Made by a program: the position numbers and the translations under genes
Notes under the pieces: generated by a model
What the model saw: only the letters and a program-made list of their open reading frames with translations
Told to the model about the DNA's origin: nothing
Database searches by the model: none
Shown here: in pieces, positions 1 to 8,707 of the stretch
Layout: each line of letters starts with the position of its first letter
How positions within the stretch are numbered: position 1 is the first letter of the stretch
DNA from: a virus
Length of the DNA stretch: 40,551 nucleotides
Direction: 5' to 3' (one strand)
Virus record (IMG/VR): IMGVR_UViG_3300022200_007464
Coordinates: 1 to 40,551 of that record

Positions 1-29
1 TTGACACGAGATGAAAAACCTGTTAGGCT
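1..29 (+). promoter_or_regulatory. Candidate sigma70-like promoter for the AAA+ gene
   Basis: TTGACA at 1-6 is a consensus -35 box. After a 17 bp spacer, TAGGCT at 24-29 fits the TAnnnT -10 pattern and is preceded by TGT, an extended -10. Transcription would start near 36, giving a leader of about 130 nt before the gene at 166. The -10 box is imperfect and the window edge hides any upstream context. Confidence 0.45.
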
Positions 30-38
30 TGAATTGCA

Positions 39-57
39 CCCCCTACCCCCTACCCCC
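39..57 (+). repeat. C-rich tandem repeat (CCCCCTA units)
   Basis: Three CCCCC runs separated by TA form a 7-nt tandem repeat of about 2.7 units. In an otherwise very AT-rich leader this is conspicuous. The complementary strand has three runs of five G and could form a G-quadruplex; the C strand could form an i-motif. It lies just downstream of the candidate promoter and would be in the transcript leader. The function is unknown. Confidence 0.7.
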
Positions 58-165
58 AGTTATATATACTATATATAATATTACTAATATACATATATAT
101 ATTAATATTATTCTATATAAGTATATATGGAATAATAAAAATAAAAACATAGATTTGGGGTTGGT
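58..165 (+). other. AT-rich leader without recognised gene
   Basis: This segment is almost entirely alternating A/T (TATATA-type tracts with several short palindromes), followed by a short GGGGTTGG stretch before the ATG at 166. It could hold further promoter -10 boxes or an easily melted region. I see no ORF, tRNA or clear terminator. Confidence 0.5.
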
Positions 166-1591
166 ATGAAAATCTACCAAATATATGTTCCAGACTTAAA
201 TACGTATGTGAAATACAAAGTTCTGGAGCCAGAACAAATTGATAAATTTGTATCTGAGTTAAATGTAAAAACAGAAAAAGATCGCAGAAGAAAAATTCTT
301 CAGCACGTTATATTTAACCTTAAGAATGAAGTGTCATCTGCCCTAGGTCTAATGACAAGAGCAGATGCAGAAAGATGCATCGAAGCACTCTATACACGGA
401 TGCGTAATGCTGAATCCAGGTTTAGACATAGATTATTGGATAGCTATTGCCTATACAAATACTACCTTTGATTTAGATGATGATATAGGTCAAAATTTTG
501 ATGAATTAAGAAATATAATATCAAGATATAAAGATAAACCAGCTGCTAAATCTGTTCAAAAAAATACAAAAATAAAAAAGATAGCCAAAAACAAATTCAT
601 TAATTTAGAAAATCATCTTAAAGATAATCTTATCGGGCAAGATGAAGCCATAGAAGCGATATCTGCTGCATTAGTCAGATCTCAAGCTGATATGCAGGAC
701 CTTAATAGGCCATTGGGTGTTTTCCTATTTGCTGGCTCATCAGGTGTTGGTAAAACGCATTTGGCAAAAACCTTGCATAACTATCTTTTTGAATCAAACG
801 TTCCTATGGTGAGAATAGATTGTGGGGAATTCCAACATAAGCACGAGAACTCAAAATTAATAGGTTCTCCTCCTGGATATGTTGGCCATGATGAAGGCGG
901 ACAACTGGTTAATCAGATCCAAAAAAATCCAAACTCAGTAGTGCTTATAGATGAAGTTGAAAAAGCTCATCCAGATATTTGGAATACATTTTTAACAATT
1001 TTTGATGAAGGTGTTATTACAGACGCAAAAGGAAATAAGGTTGATTTTAGGGGAACAGTAATAATTTTAACTACAAACCTTGGAAACGAAAAAACAGTAG
1101 ATCACTTAATCGGAACTGGAACCGGCTTTAATAAAAATGTTAATTATGTTTCCTCAACTTCAGTCATGCCTCCAAAATCTCTTGTAGAAAAGAATACTTT
1201 AGATGCAATTAGAAAATATTTTAGACCAGAATTTATAAACAGATTAGATAAAATAATAGTTTTTAATCACTTATCAAGACAAGACTGCGAAAAGATTGCC
1301 GAGCTAGAAATGTCTTTAGTTGTGTCTAAGTTAGACAGAAAAGGTTACATTACCGAATACAATTCAAACGTAATTGATGCCCTAATAGAAAAAGGCATAG
1401 ATAGCGTAAAGGGAGCAAGAGGCCTTGCTCAAATTCGCAGAGATCAAATAGAAACATCTTTAGCTAGAATAATGGTAGATGATAATCATCCCAAGGGAAC
1501 AATATTTAATATAGATTATAAAGATAATAGTTTTAAATTTAATGTAAAAAAACCTAAAAAAACTCCTAGTCTTAAAAAGGTACAATTATAA
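166..1591 (+). CDS. ClpB/ClpA-like AAA+ ATPase with novel N-terminal domain, read through a +1 shift at 397
   Basis: Zero-frame translation from ATG 166 runs 77 codons to an in-frame CGG at 397 and would stop at 469-471. Shifting +1 at CGGA continues without interruption to 1591, giving about 474 residues. Residues 1-150 match nothing I recognise. The rest is a Clp/HSP100 second AAA+ module: Walker A GSSGVGKT at about 190-197, pore loop GSPPGYVGHDEGG, Walker B VVLIDE ending near 263, sensor 1 ILTTN, arginine-finger segment FRPEFINRLD and sensor-2 GAR. All key ATPase residues are present. Only one AAA+ module is found, unlike bacterial ClpB with two, so this is probably a phage-specific unfoldase or assembly chaperone using a hexameric ring. 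The substrate is unknown, though the adjacent virion genes suggest a role in assembly. ATG 365 in the shifted frame lacks support as a start and would discard the N-terminal domain. Confidence 0.85.
397..400 (+). other. CGGA +1 recoding site 1 (AAA+ ATPase)
   Basis: The reading is ACA CGG A, with frame resuming at GGA TGC. Zero-frame decoding of CGG as Arg would give 24 extra codons and TGA at 469-471. Skipping C restores LYT-G-CVMLNPGLDIDYW and the whole ATPase. The site is at codon 78 of about 474. Confidence 0.82.
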
Positions 1592-1613
1592 AACCCTTGT
1601 CTTTTTAATTAGT

Positions 1614-1643
1614 CTAGGCTACTATTAAGGTATACCAAGGAGG
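1614..1643 (+). promoter_or_regulatory. Leader motif and strong ribosome binding site
   Basis: AAGGAGG at 1637-1643 is a full Shine-Dalgarno sequence 5 nt before the GTG at 1649. Just upstream, CTAGGCTACTATT at 1614-1626 closely matches CTAGGGCTACTATT at 15669-15682 before the portal gene. In both places the motif is flanked by A/T-rich inverted repeats. A shared regulatory role (translational control or processing) is an inference. Confidence 0.5.
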
Positions 1644-1648
1644 TTTTT

Positions 1649-1891
1649 GTGCCAAAAAATAATCCAATGGGTTATTCCCAAAAAGCAAATAACATGTTTA
1701 CCGGAATAGGTAAACTGGGTAGAGCAAAATCTTCTGGAGGAATGTCCCCAGCTCAACTAGCAAAATCTGGAAAAGTTAGATCTGCCATGGTCGCTGGTGG
1801 AGTTATTGGTATGATGGGTCTTGGTAATCGTAGGGGTAGTGGCGTAGACAAATCTGGAAGAGGTAGACCAACAGGAATGCGAAGGTATTAA
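1649..1891 (+). CDS. Small basic Gly/Met-rich protein, unknown function
   Basis: The gene encodes 80 residues from GTG 1649, chosen because AAGGAGG lies 5 nt upstream. The N-terminal half is polar and basic. A short apolar glycine-rich segment (MVAGGVIGMMGLG) follows, and the C-terminus is an Arg/Gly tail (RRGSG, GRGRPTGMRRY). This order is mirrored in the next gene (GASVIGGTAIGLMHRGRG), so the two may be diverged paralogues. The pattern fits a small membrane-inserting or DNA-associated virion protein, but I recognise no family. The gene ends 3 nt before its neighbour begins, so they are surely cotranscribed. Confidence 0.65.
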   Translation: MPKNNPMGYSQKANNMFTGIGKLGRAKSSGGMSPAQLAKSGKVRSAMVAGGVIGMMGLGNRRGSGVDKSGRGRPTGMRRY

Positions 1892-1894
1892 TTT

Positions 1895-2201
1895 ATGAAT
1901 ATAGCAGGAAAAATTGGCTCTTTGTTTGTGAAAACTCCAGTTGCACCCGGTAAAGCTGTTGCAGCCAGGTCCGGAAAACTTGCTCGGAATGCCCTCTAGA
2001 ACAAGATCAATGATGAATAGAACTCCTCAAGCAGCTCAAAGAGCAAGAAATATAACAAAAAAACAAAAAACAATTGGAGCATCTGTAATTGGAGGAACGG
2101 CCATTGGTTTAATGCATAGAGGAAGAGGAAGTAATAGTCAAAGAGGCGGTTATAATCCACCAAGATTAAGAGAACCAAGGGGATCTGGAAGATACGCTTA
2201 A
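1895..2201 (+). CDS. Small basic Gly-rich protein, paralogue-like, read through a +1 shift at 1985
   Basis: ATG 1895 has GAAGG at 1881-1885, 9 nt upstream. Zero frame runs 30 codons to CGG at 1985 and would stop at TAG 1997-1999. A +1 shift at CGGA continues to 2201, giving about 101 residues. The apolar stretch IGASVIGGTAIGLM followed by Arg/Gly-rich HRGRGS resembles the preceding 80-residue protein. The only alternative, a start at ATG 1941 in the shifted frame, has no ribosome binding site and would read a Pro/Leu-rich nonsense lead-in instead of the sensible zero-frame N-terminus. The function is unknown; a small virion or membrane-associated protein is possible. Confidence 0.65.
1985..1988 (+). 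other. CGGA +1 recoding site 2 (small Gly-rich protein)
   Basis: The reading is GCT CGG A, resuming at GGA ATG CCC. Zero-frame reading ends after three more codons at TAG 1997-1999. The site is at codon 31 of about 101. There is no homopolymer at the junction and no shared upstream heptamer with the other sites. Confidence 0.75.
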
Positions 2202-2228
2202 TTTAATAAGAAAAGAAAGATGTGAAAT

Positions 2229-2642
2229 GTGATGAATGATTGGAAAAACTATATTGATAAAAATGGAGATTTTCAGTTAGCAAATTTTTTGTACAAAAAT
2301 ATAAATGAGCTAATGAAACACTCTCTAGATATGGGAACCTTGCTATCTAATGATTCCCAAAAATTAAGGGCTTACAAAGAGCAAACAAAAAAACTATTCA
2401 AAAACAAATGGCTTAATATAGCAGAAGTTTTAGAATATTTTGAAATAATAGAAAAATGCGTTTGCTATTCAGAAGAAAAAGAAATTTATTGTGACATCTG
2501 TAAAGGCGCCAGATATAAGATCTCTTCTTATCTTTCTCCTGATGAAATGAGAGAAGTTAGCACTTTTGTAAATGCCGTACAAGACGCCGAAGTGCAGCTA
2601 AAACTACAGAAGGGGCTAATGAAGCTTCTTGAGGAAATCTAA
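2229..2642 (+). CDS. Hypothetical protein with a four-cysteine cluster
   Basis: The gene encodes 137 residues (GTG 2229, or ATG 2232 one codon later). It is mostly helical and charged. In the middle a C-x-C-x9-C-x2-C cluster (CVC then CDIC) could bind zinc or an iron-sulfur cluster. The stop codon overlaps the ATG of the next gene by one base (TAATG), indicating translational coupling to a second Cys-rich small protein. I recognise no family. The position upstream of the terminase hints at a DNA-packaging or regulatory accessory, which is only inference. Confidence 0.7.
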   Translation: MMNDWKNYIDKNGDFQLANFLYKNINELMKHSLDMGTLLSNDSQKLRAYKEQTKKLFKNKWLNIAEVLEYFEIIEKCVCYSEEKEIYCDICKGARYKISSYLSPDEMREVSTFVNAVQDAEVQLKLQKGLMKLLEEI

Positions 2643-2824
2643 TGCAATGCCCAAGATGCAGTGCCGATATGTCGTTAATCTTTGAAAAAAGATACACAAG
2701 AAAAAAAGATAAAGCAAAAATGTTTAGTAGCGATTATTACTGCTCAAATTGCAAATCTGGAGTTTGTAATATTTCCGCTAATGGAGAAAATTTTCATTCT
2801 GAATGGATAGATTTTAATGGCTGA
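2642..2824 (+). CDS. Small zinc-ribbon protein
   Basis: The gene encodes 60 residues with two CxxC knuckles, CPRC at 3-6 and CSNC at 34-37, about 27 residues apart, which is the classic zinc-ribbon spacing. A Lys/Arg-rich loop (RYTRKKDKAK) lies between them. Such mini zinc ribbons usually bind nucleic acid or partner proteins. The start overlaps the upstream stop by 1 nt and the end overlaps the downstream start by 8 nt, so all three genes are translationally coupled. The specific role is unknown. Confidence 0.72.
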   Translation: MQCPRCSADMSLIFEKRYTRKKDKAKMFSSDYYCSNCKSGVCNISANGENFHSEWIDFNG

Positions 2825-3548
2825 TTTAGAAAAATTTGATGATAAAAAAAAGTTTCTGCAAGACTTTGAATCCTTAAGACCTGATTTATTTTTTCCAGAA
2901 AATTGGTCAGAGGAAGAAAAAGATAAAGCAGTAGATCTTGTAAGGCCCCAAAAAACAAGAACAAGCATGTTCTCTTCTATACCCATGACATGCGAAGCAC
3001 AAAAGTGTATTTTTGCGGACACCTGCCCATTACTAAAACAAAATCTTGCCCCAAGAGGAAATCCATGTCCAATAGAAATGTCAATGGTTTCTCAATTCAC
3101 AATGGAGTATATGGAGCAACTAGATGTGCAAGCAGATAATCTAGTTGAAGTTTCTATGATTCGAGACCTTGTTGATCAAGAGGTTCAGTATCTTAGAAAA
3201 ACTAAACTTTTAGCTAAAGAACATTTTGTTCAAGAAAACGTAATAGGAGTAGATGATGATGGTGCTCCTATTCTTAAAAAAGAACTACATCTTGCAGTTG
3301 AACTAGAAGATAAGCTTCATAAAAGAAGAAAAGATCTTAGAAATCAACTATTAGCAACTAGAGAAGCAAAAGCAAAAGCTGGACAAATGCAAGTTGACAG
3401 TGCACAAGCAATATCAGATATTCTTTACAAAGTCCAATCTATTGAAATTGAAAAAGAAAAATTACTCAAACAAAAGCTTGGAACATATGAGTTGGATGAA
3501 TATATAGAGGCCCAGACCGTAGATAATAAAGACGATCAAAATGGTTAA
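2817..3548 (+). CDS. Cys-cluster and coiled-coil protein, possible small terminase subunit
   Basis: The gene encodes 243 residues. The N-terminal part carries four cysteines at about 59, 64, 70 and 84 (CEAQKC, DTC, NPCP), a plausible metal site. From about residue 100 the sequence is long amphipathic helix, including LVEVSMIRDLVDQEVQYLRK and a Lys-rich segment with LLATREAKAKAG, then a final coiled coil. Small terminases are helical oligomers encoded upstream of the large subunit, and this protein has the right length and general composition. Three genes separate it from the large subunit, however, and I cannot identify a DNA-binding helix-turn-helix. The small-terminase call is therefore tentative. 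Its stop codon overlaps the start of the next gene. Confidence 0.6.
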   Translation: MADLEKFDDKKKFLQDFESLRPDLFFPENWSEEEKDKAVDLVRPQKTRTSMFSSIPMTCEAQKCIFADTCPLLKQNLAPRGNPCPIEMSMVSQFTMEYMEQLDVQADNLVEVSMIRDLVDQEVQYLRKTKLLAKEHFVQENVIGVDDDGAPILKKELHLAVELEDKLHKRRKDLRNQLLATREAKAKAGQMQVDSAQAISDILYKVQSIEIEKEKLLKQKLGTYELDEYIEAQTVDNKDDQNG

Positions 3549-6500
3549 AATAAACGACAATTTTTTTATTTCAAATAAAGGCGCAAAAATAGTTGAGAGC
3601 CTTGGAAACAATCTACCTGGAACTCGGACCAGTATTTACTGGGGCTATAACAGATAGTATAATACAAAATGTTTATGGTAGTTCTGAAGATTTTCTTAAA
3701 TCTTATGAAATATTTCAAAGAGACTACATACAGGCACTATCGACTGATCTAGATGCCGCCAAAGCTTCTGGCTTAGATGTAGACATGTTGAGAAGGGGAA
3801 CAAAAATAGATTTGTCCGTTTTAAGATCGGAAGCAAGAGAAAGACTTTCTAAAAGATATAGAGACGATGTTTTAAGACTGCCCAAACTATTCAATGAGAT
3901 AGGATTACCAAATGTTAGCCTGCCATCCTCTAACCTCTATAGAGAGTTGTTTAGATATCAGATTGAAGCAGGGTACGATCACTCAGCAGCAGTTTTGCTA
4001 AATAGAACTCTTTTAAATGTTGATCCAAACAAAATGGGTTATGACGCCTTCAATGTTGGTATATCTAATTTAACTGGTGCTCGTCAACTAAAGCAAACCT
4101 CAACAAAAAGCTTGCAAGAGCTATTTCAAGGAAAAAGAGTATTTACATTTGACGTAGAAACTACAGGAGTATTTCAAGGCGCACAAACAAGATCAATGGC
4201 AATAGCAGAAATGTCTCCAACTGGAAAAATCAGCCTTTTAGACGAAACAGTTTCCTTTGCGTCTAAGCAGTTGACTGGAATTAATGTAGGTTCTCAAACT
4301 GGAGCAACTAGATCTCTAACGGAAATGTTATTTGAAGGCAGAAAAATTACCGAATATGGAGTTGGCGGAGATGAATTTTTAGATGCAGGAGCAAAGTTTA
4401 TAAGTAGGTTAACAGAAGCTGATATTGTGGCTGGTCACAATGTTCTGTTTGACATATTTTCTTTGTTTGGAACAATGAAAAATATGCCAGGCTATGAAAA
4501 ACACCAAGCAGCGCAAAAAGCAATTTCAGCTTTTAACGATAAATGGTCAAAAAACGAAGATTTTGTCGTAGACACCTTGGAGTATGCTAGAACGTATTTA
4601 AACCAAAAAATTCAATCAAAAATAGATATGTCGCTTCCAAATGACATGCAACTCAGTAGATTTAGAGATTTATTATTTTCAGAAGATTTTATGTCAAGAA
4701 TACACCTTGGTGGTTCAACGGCAACAGCTTCTATGGAAGCTATTGCAGCTAATACCAACTTATTACAGTTAATTGAAGCAGAGTCAAAATCAGACGATAC
4801 AGCAAAACAATTAATGGAAATGTTGTACAAAGGAACTCACATAGAAGATACTGACGCAACTCTACAAAGCTACATGGCCAAATTTATTCAAAGCGGACAA
4901 TTAGATGTAATGGACACAATGGCAAGAAGCAATTTGAGTCCACAAGTAAAAGAAATTCAAAGAGTTATTATGGCTTCTTCTGCAACAACAATAACAACAA
5001 ACATTGCAGATATAAATCATTTAACAAAAACAGCTAGAGCATATATAGAAACAGAAGAAGCATTAAAGGGAATCACCTTAAGAGTTAATGATCAAGGAAT
5101 GGAAGGAATACTAAAATATAATAGATCAGAAGAAAAATTTCAATTAACTAACGCAGGAGCATCCTCTGACATTCCTGATGATGTAGCTCAAAGAATGATT
5201 AGAGAAGCAATTGGTGGAGATTCTAAGAAAATAATGGATCTTGGAATTAATTATATGCAAAACCATCAAATGGATGAAATCAATAATCTCATGGTCGCGG
5301 CAGCAAAGAAAGCAGACAAAATAGAGAAAACAGCTGTTTTAAATTCAATTGGCAAAACATACTCAACTCTTTCTGGATCAGTTGGCTTTAGAGATGCAAT
5401 AGAGATAAGTAGAGGAAGAATGCCAGCTGTTTCGTCTTTTGGTATTGGCGCAGAAAATTATGCTAACATAAACGATTACAATAGGGCAATGATAGAGCTA
5501 GCCAATGCTAGAGCAGCAATGGGAAATCCCTTTTATATGCTAGATGCAAATAGCTTAAAAGTTAGCACAATAATGGCTGAGTCAACTGGAGATTACAGTA
5601 AAAACATTTTAGATAAATTAAATAATATGGTTCAATCTGGCCAATATGAAGGTAGCGAATTAGAAAAACTAAGAGGCCAAATTGATTCCCTTAAATACGT
5701 TGACTACAAAGATATAATACCCGAAGTTGGAGTGTCTCATTTTTTGGGCGAAAAAGGATTTAGAGTAATGCAATCGGAAGGTATGTTAAGGGAAAAAATA
5801 TTTGCACCTTTAGATGTAATGGAAAAAGCAGCAGGAGACGATTTTCTAAAGGGAAGAGTTTCTCTCAGCTATGCGGTAAATAAACAAGGGCAATCATACA
5901 TGAACGCCGTCTATAGGGCATCTGACGAAACTACTAAGGCTCAAGCTAGATTAATGGCAGAAAAGATGTTAGATCTAGCAGAAGAAAAAGCTTCTGTAGT
6001 AGGTGGCTCAAAAGCGCTTGATCAAGAAGCTACAAAAGCCGCCCACAGCGCCCTGGAAATGGTTACAGCTTTTAGAGGCGCAAAAAATAGAGATGAATTA
6101 CTAGATGAATTAGCAGACAAAATATTAAATCGAGGAATAGTTATAGGTTCAATAGAGGGTGAAGCAGCAGAAAGGGCTCACAGATCTTTAGTAAATGTTG
6201 GAGTAGATTTATCTAATGATATGGCCGCTGGAAGATACTCAGCAAGAATAGCGGATACTCTTGGTGATGGATACGGCTTTAGATTAGCTCCATTAGTAGA
6301 GGATGTTGCAAGAAGAGGTTCAGGACATGCAACAAGAATAGACGAAGCTAGTCAGGAAGTAATTAGATTCTTAAATGAATTGGCGACCTCAATTAGAGAA
6401 AATAAAATTGATAAACAATTAAGAACGCAAGTATCTAGATCTAGACTTGGAATGACACCAAATAGTATGGTTGATTTCTATTTACAGCACAAAACCAAGA

Positions 6501-6784
6501 TAGGACTAGGTGGATTGGGTCTAGTTGCCGCTGGAGCAGCTTACTATATGTCTAAGAAATATAGAGAAAATAAAATATATGATGAAACAATTAAAGCTCA
6601 GCCAACTGAAAGATTTGCTAGAAATCAAGGTCTTTCGGATCAAATGGAGCTTCAGGCTTCTATATCTTCATTTAGAAGAGATCCATTAGCAACAGCTGGA
6701 GTTGTTGGAAATTTAGATAGAAATAAAATAGGACATCATAGAATGGGCAATGACAAGTACAACCATCTGTATGCAGGAGTCTAA
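3541..6784 (+). CDS. Large virion-type protein with DnaQ-like exonuclease domain, read through a +1 shift at 3625
   Basis: ATG 3541 overlaps the previous stop by 8 nt. Zero frame reaches CGG at 3625 (codon 29) and would stop at 3655-3657; a +1 shift yields about 1080 residues. A DEDD exonuclease domain spans about 195-400: Exo I FDVETTG (D204, E206) and Exo II GHNVLFD (H299, D304). A degenerate Exo III follows near H388 (HLGGSTATASMEA), where the usual last Asp appears to be Ser. Activity may therefore be weakened or lost. The remaining about 600 residues are helical and unknown. Near 988-1008 a Gly-rich apolar segment (GLGGLGLVAAGAAYYM) followed by KKYR looks like a membrane-spanning helix. 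Two Gly-zipper genes follow, so an internal protein ejected with the DNA is possible. A tape-measure role is less likely given the nuclease domain. Confidence 0.78.
3625..3628 (+). other. CGGA +1 recoding site 3 (exonuclease-domain protein)
   Basis: The reading is ACT CGG A, resuming at GGA CCA GTA. Zero-frame decoding would end at TAG 3655-3657 after 9 more codons. The site is at codon 29 of about 1080, so almost the entire protein lies behind it. The shifted frame is open upstream only to about 3593 and has no ATG or ribosome binding site there. Confidence 0.82.
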
Positions 6785-6786
6785 TA

Positions 6787-7311
6787 GTGCTTAAGGTAGG
6801 AATTCCGTTAGCTTTAGGGGCAGGACTTTTAGGTATGTCTCAGGGCGTAGGCTCATCAATTAGAGAAGGCATGATGGAAACAGCATTTGGCGATCCGAAT
6901 GCAGACGCAGCATTTTTGGGTAGAAATGTATCTGCAAGATTTTTGCTTGGTTCAGCAATGGGAGGACCGTTAGGAAATATAATGCAGTATTCTGCTCCCA
7001 GCGATAAGCTTATGGTCAGTCCAGTAAGACCAACAGCTGGCAGTACTTTTGCGGGAGGAGCCATTGGTGGCACACTAGGGGCTGTGATTGGTGGCCAAAT
7101 AGGAGGCGTTAGGGCTGGAATAGCTGGTGGAATATTGGGAGCAATAGGTGGAGGCGTAGTTGCACCAGCCGGATACACAATGGGACATATAAACAGAAAT
7201 TCAGAATTTTATTCAAGAAGCCCGTATAGAAGTTCTAGACAATTAGCAGAAGAACTAAACGCTTCTGGAAATATTGTTTTAGGTATGCACAACTCAAGAG
7301 GCGGAATTTAG
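6787..7311 (+). CDS. Gly-zipper hydrophobic protein, probably membrane-active
   Basis: The gene encodes 174 residues from GTG 6787, 2 nt after the preceding stop. An apolar N-terminus (PLALGAGLLGM) resembles a signal anchor. The centre, about 85-135, is a long glycine-zipper stretch (GGAIGGTLGAVIGGQIGG and GIAGGILGAIGGG) of the type that oligomerises in membranes. The C-terminus is polar. In phages such proteins are often internal virion proteins that help form an ejection channel, but I recognise no family and this is inference from composition. The stop overlaps the next GTG start by one base. Confidence 0.68.
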   Translation: MLKVGIPLALGAGLLGMSQGVGSSIREGMMETAFGDPNADAAFLGRNVSARFLLGSAMGGPLGNIMQYSAPSDKLMVSPVRPTAGSTFAGGAIGGTLGAVIGGQIGGVRAGIAGGILGAIGGGVVAPAGYTMGHINRNSEFYSRSPYRSSRQLAEELNASGNIVLGMHNSRGGI

Positions 7312-8702
7312 TGGCGCTTAATTACGGAAACTCTATAGCTAGCTACGCTGAGCCTGATGCTCCATTGGCAATGAGGATGATGGAAAATCTTCCTGGAATA
7401 ACGGCATCAGTTGGCTTTAGTTCAATGAGAGGTGCTAATACACTTATTCGTGGTGGATTTTTCGACGATGCTACTCGCTTCGCCAACTCAAGAGCAAGGT
7501 TTGGAGTTTTTCAAGGAGGCTCACTAACCCCTACCGCAGCAACGGGTAAATCATTTTTGTTTCAAGGCCCATTTAAAGATCTGTATACAAGACGAGATCC
7601 ATTCTTAAAACCTTCTAGATTAAATAATATTACAATGCGACCAAGAGCCATATCTAGAATGCACTCACTGTCTGTATTTACGGCTTCAGAAGGAAGCGGT
7701 CTTTATACCTTTGCTCAAGGGCACAGACTGCTTAATAAACTTCCAATGAAATCACTAAGAGCGGCAGTTGGAGTTGAGGAAGGGGCTAATCTTTTTGGTC
7801 CGGGTTTAATATCATCAATAGCAGCTGGAACAAAACTAGACAGGATGGCTGCAAGTGGAAAACTGTCTTTAGCAGGAATAGATCAACTTAGTCTAAATGT
7901 TCAAAGATTAGCTACCGCCAATAATCCAGCCTTATTACAAAAAGTTGGTGCAGTGTCATATCAAGAGGCTGTAGGTATGACAGCACGTGCAAGAGGTGGT
8001 TTATCTGCAACTCAATATGCAGCTAGGAATATTGGAACATCTACTTTTGAAACAAGTATGGCAGCAATAAGGGCTGGTGGAGAAGGCGCAAGAGGTGTTG
8101 CAGGAAACTTAATGGCTTCTTCTATGGCTGGAGCTGGAACTCAATATCTTGCTGGATATTTTAGAGGAGCTCAAGGATTTGCTGAGGCAGCCGGGTTGCA
8201 AGGTAAAGCTTTAACTGGAGCGCAAAAAGCATTTTCACACATGGTATCCGCACTTGGAACCGAAGGCATAGCTGGTCGAGCAGGAACAAAATTTGTAGGA
8301 GAGGCTGGTGCAAAAGCTCTCTTAGAAGGCAGCGTGCTAAAGCAACTTGGCACTAAAGGAACCTTTAAGGCATTAAGCACAGGAACTGGAGCTAGAGTTT
8401 TAGGAGCTAGGGCAGCAGCACTAGCTATCCCCGGCCTACAAGTTGTTGCCGCAGCATCTCTTATGTATGATCTTGGTAGAATGGGTGGAGAAGTAATTAA
8501 AAGCGGGATCAACTTAGCAAGAGATGCATCTGTATCATTACAGGGCTCAATTAATAAACCAATGTTTGGAATGGGGTACAGGGATACTGAGCTAGCAGCA
8601 ACATCCAGAGCCAGAGGTGTAATGGCCATTCAAAACTCAAGATTAAATGCCCGAAGCGCTCTTGGCTCAGAAGCCGCTATGATGGCAGCACATTTTGGAT
8701 AA
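7311..8702 (+). CDS. Ala/Gly-rich structural-type protein, unknown
   Basis: The gene encodes 463 residues from GTG 7311, which shares a base with the preceding TAG. It is Ala/Gly/Ser/Arg-rich throughout, with long small-residue helices (SMAAIRAGGEGARGVAG). A hydrophobic segment near 370-390 (RAAALAIPGLQVVAAASLMYDLG) is a candidate membrane helix. It lies in a coupled group with the exonuclease-domain protein and the Gly-zipper protein, immediately upstream of the large terminase. The set may be internal or ejected proteins. No catalytic motif is visible. Confidence 0.68.
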   Translation: MALNYGNSIASYAEPDAPLAMRMMENLPGITASVGFSSMRGANTLIRGGFFDDATRFANSRARFGVFQGGSLTPTAATGKSFLFQGPFKDLYTRRDPFLKPSRLNNITMRPRAISRMHSLSVFTASEGSGLYTFAQGHRLLNKLPMKSLRAAVGVEEGANLFGPGLISSIAAGTKLDRMAASGKLSLAGIDQLSLNVQRLATANNPALLQKVGAVSYQEAVGMTARARGGLSATQYAARNIGTSTFETSMAAIRAGGEGARGVAGNLMASSMAGAGTQYLAGYFRGAQGFAEAAGLQGKALTGAQKAFSHMVSALGTEGIAGRAGTKFVGEAGAKALLEGSVLKQLGTKGTFKALSTGTGARVLGARAAALAIPGLQVVAAASLMYDLGRMGGEVIKSGINLARDASVSLQGSINKPMFGMGYRDTELAATSRARGVMAIQNSRLNARSALGSEAAMMAAHFG

Positions 8703-8707
8703 TATTT

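Noticed and set aside
3593-6784. Independent gene starting at 3593 (and similarly at 365, 13240, 18698, 28601, 30960, 31552)
   Set aside because: These starts lie inside the +1 segments, lack convincing ribosome binding sites and would discard conserved residues, for example the IHEGLTANY segment of the protease.
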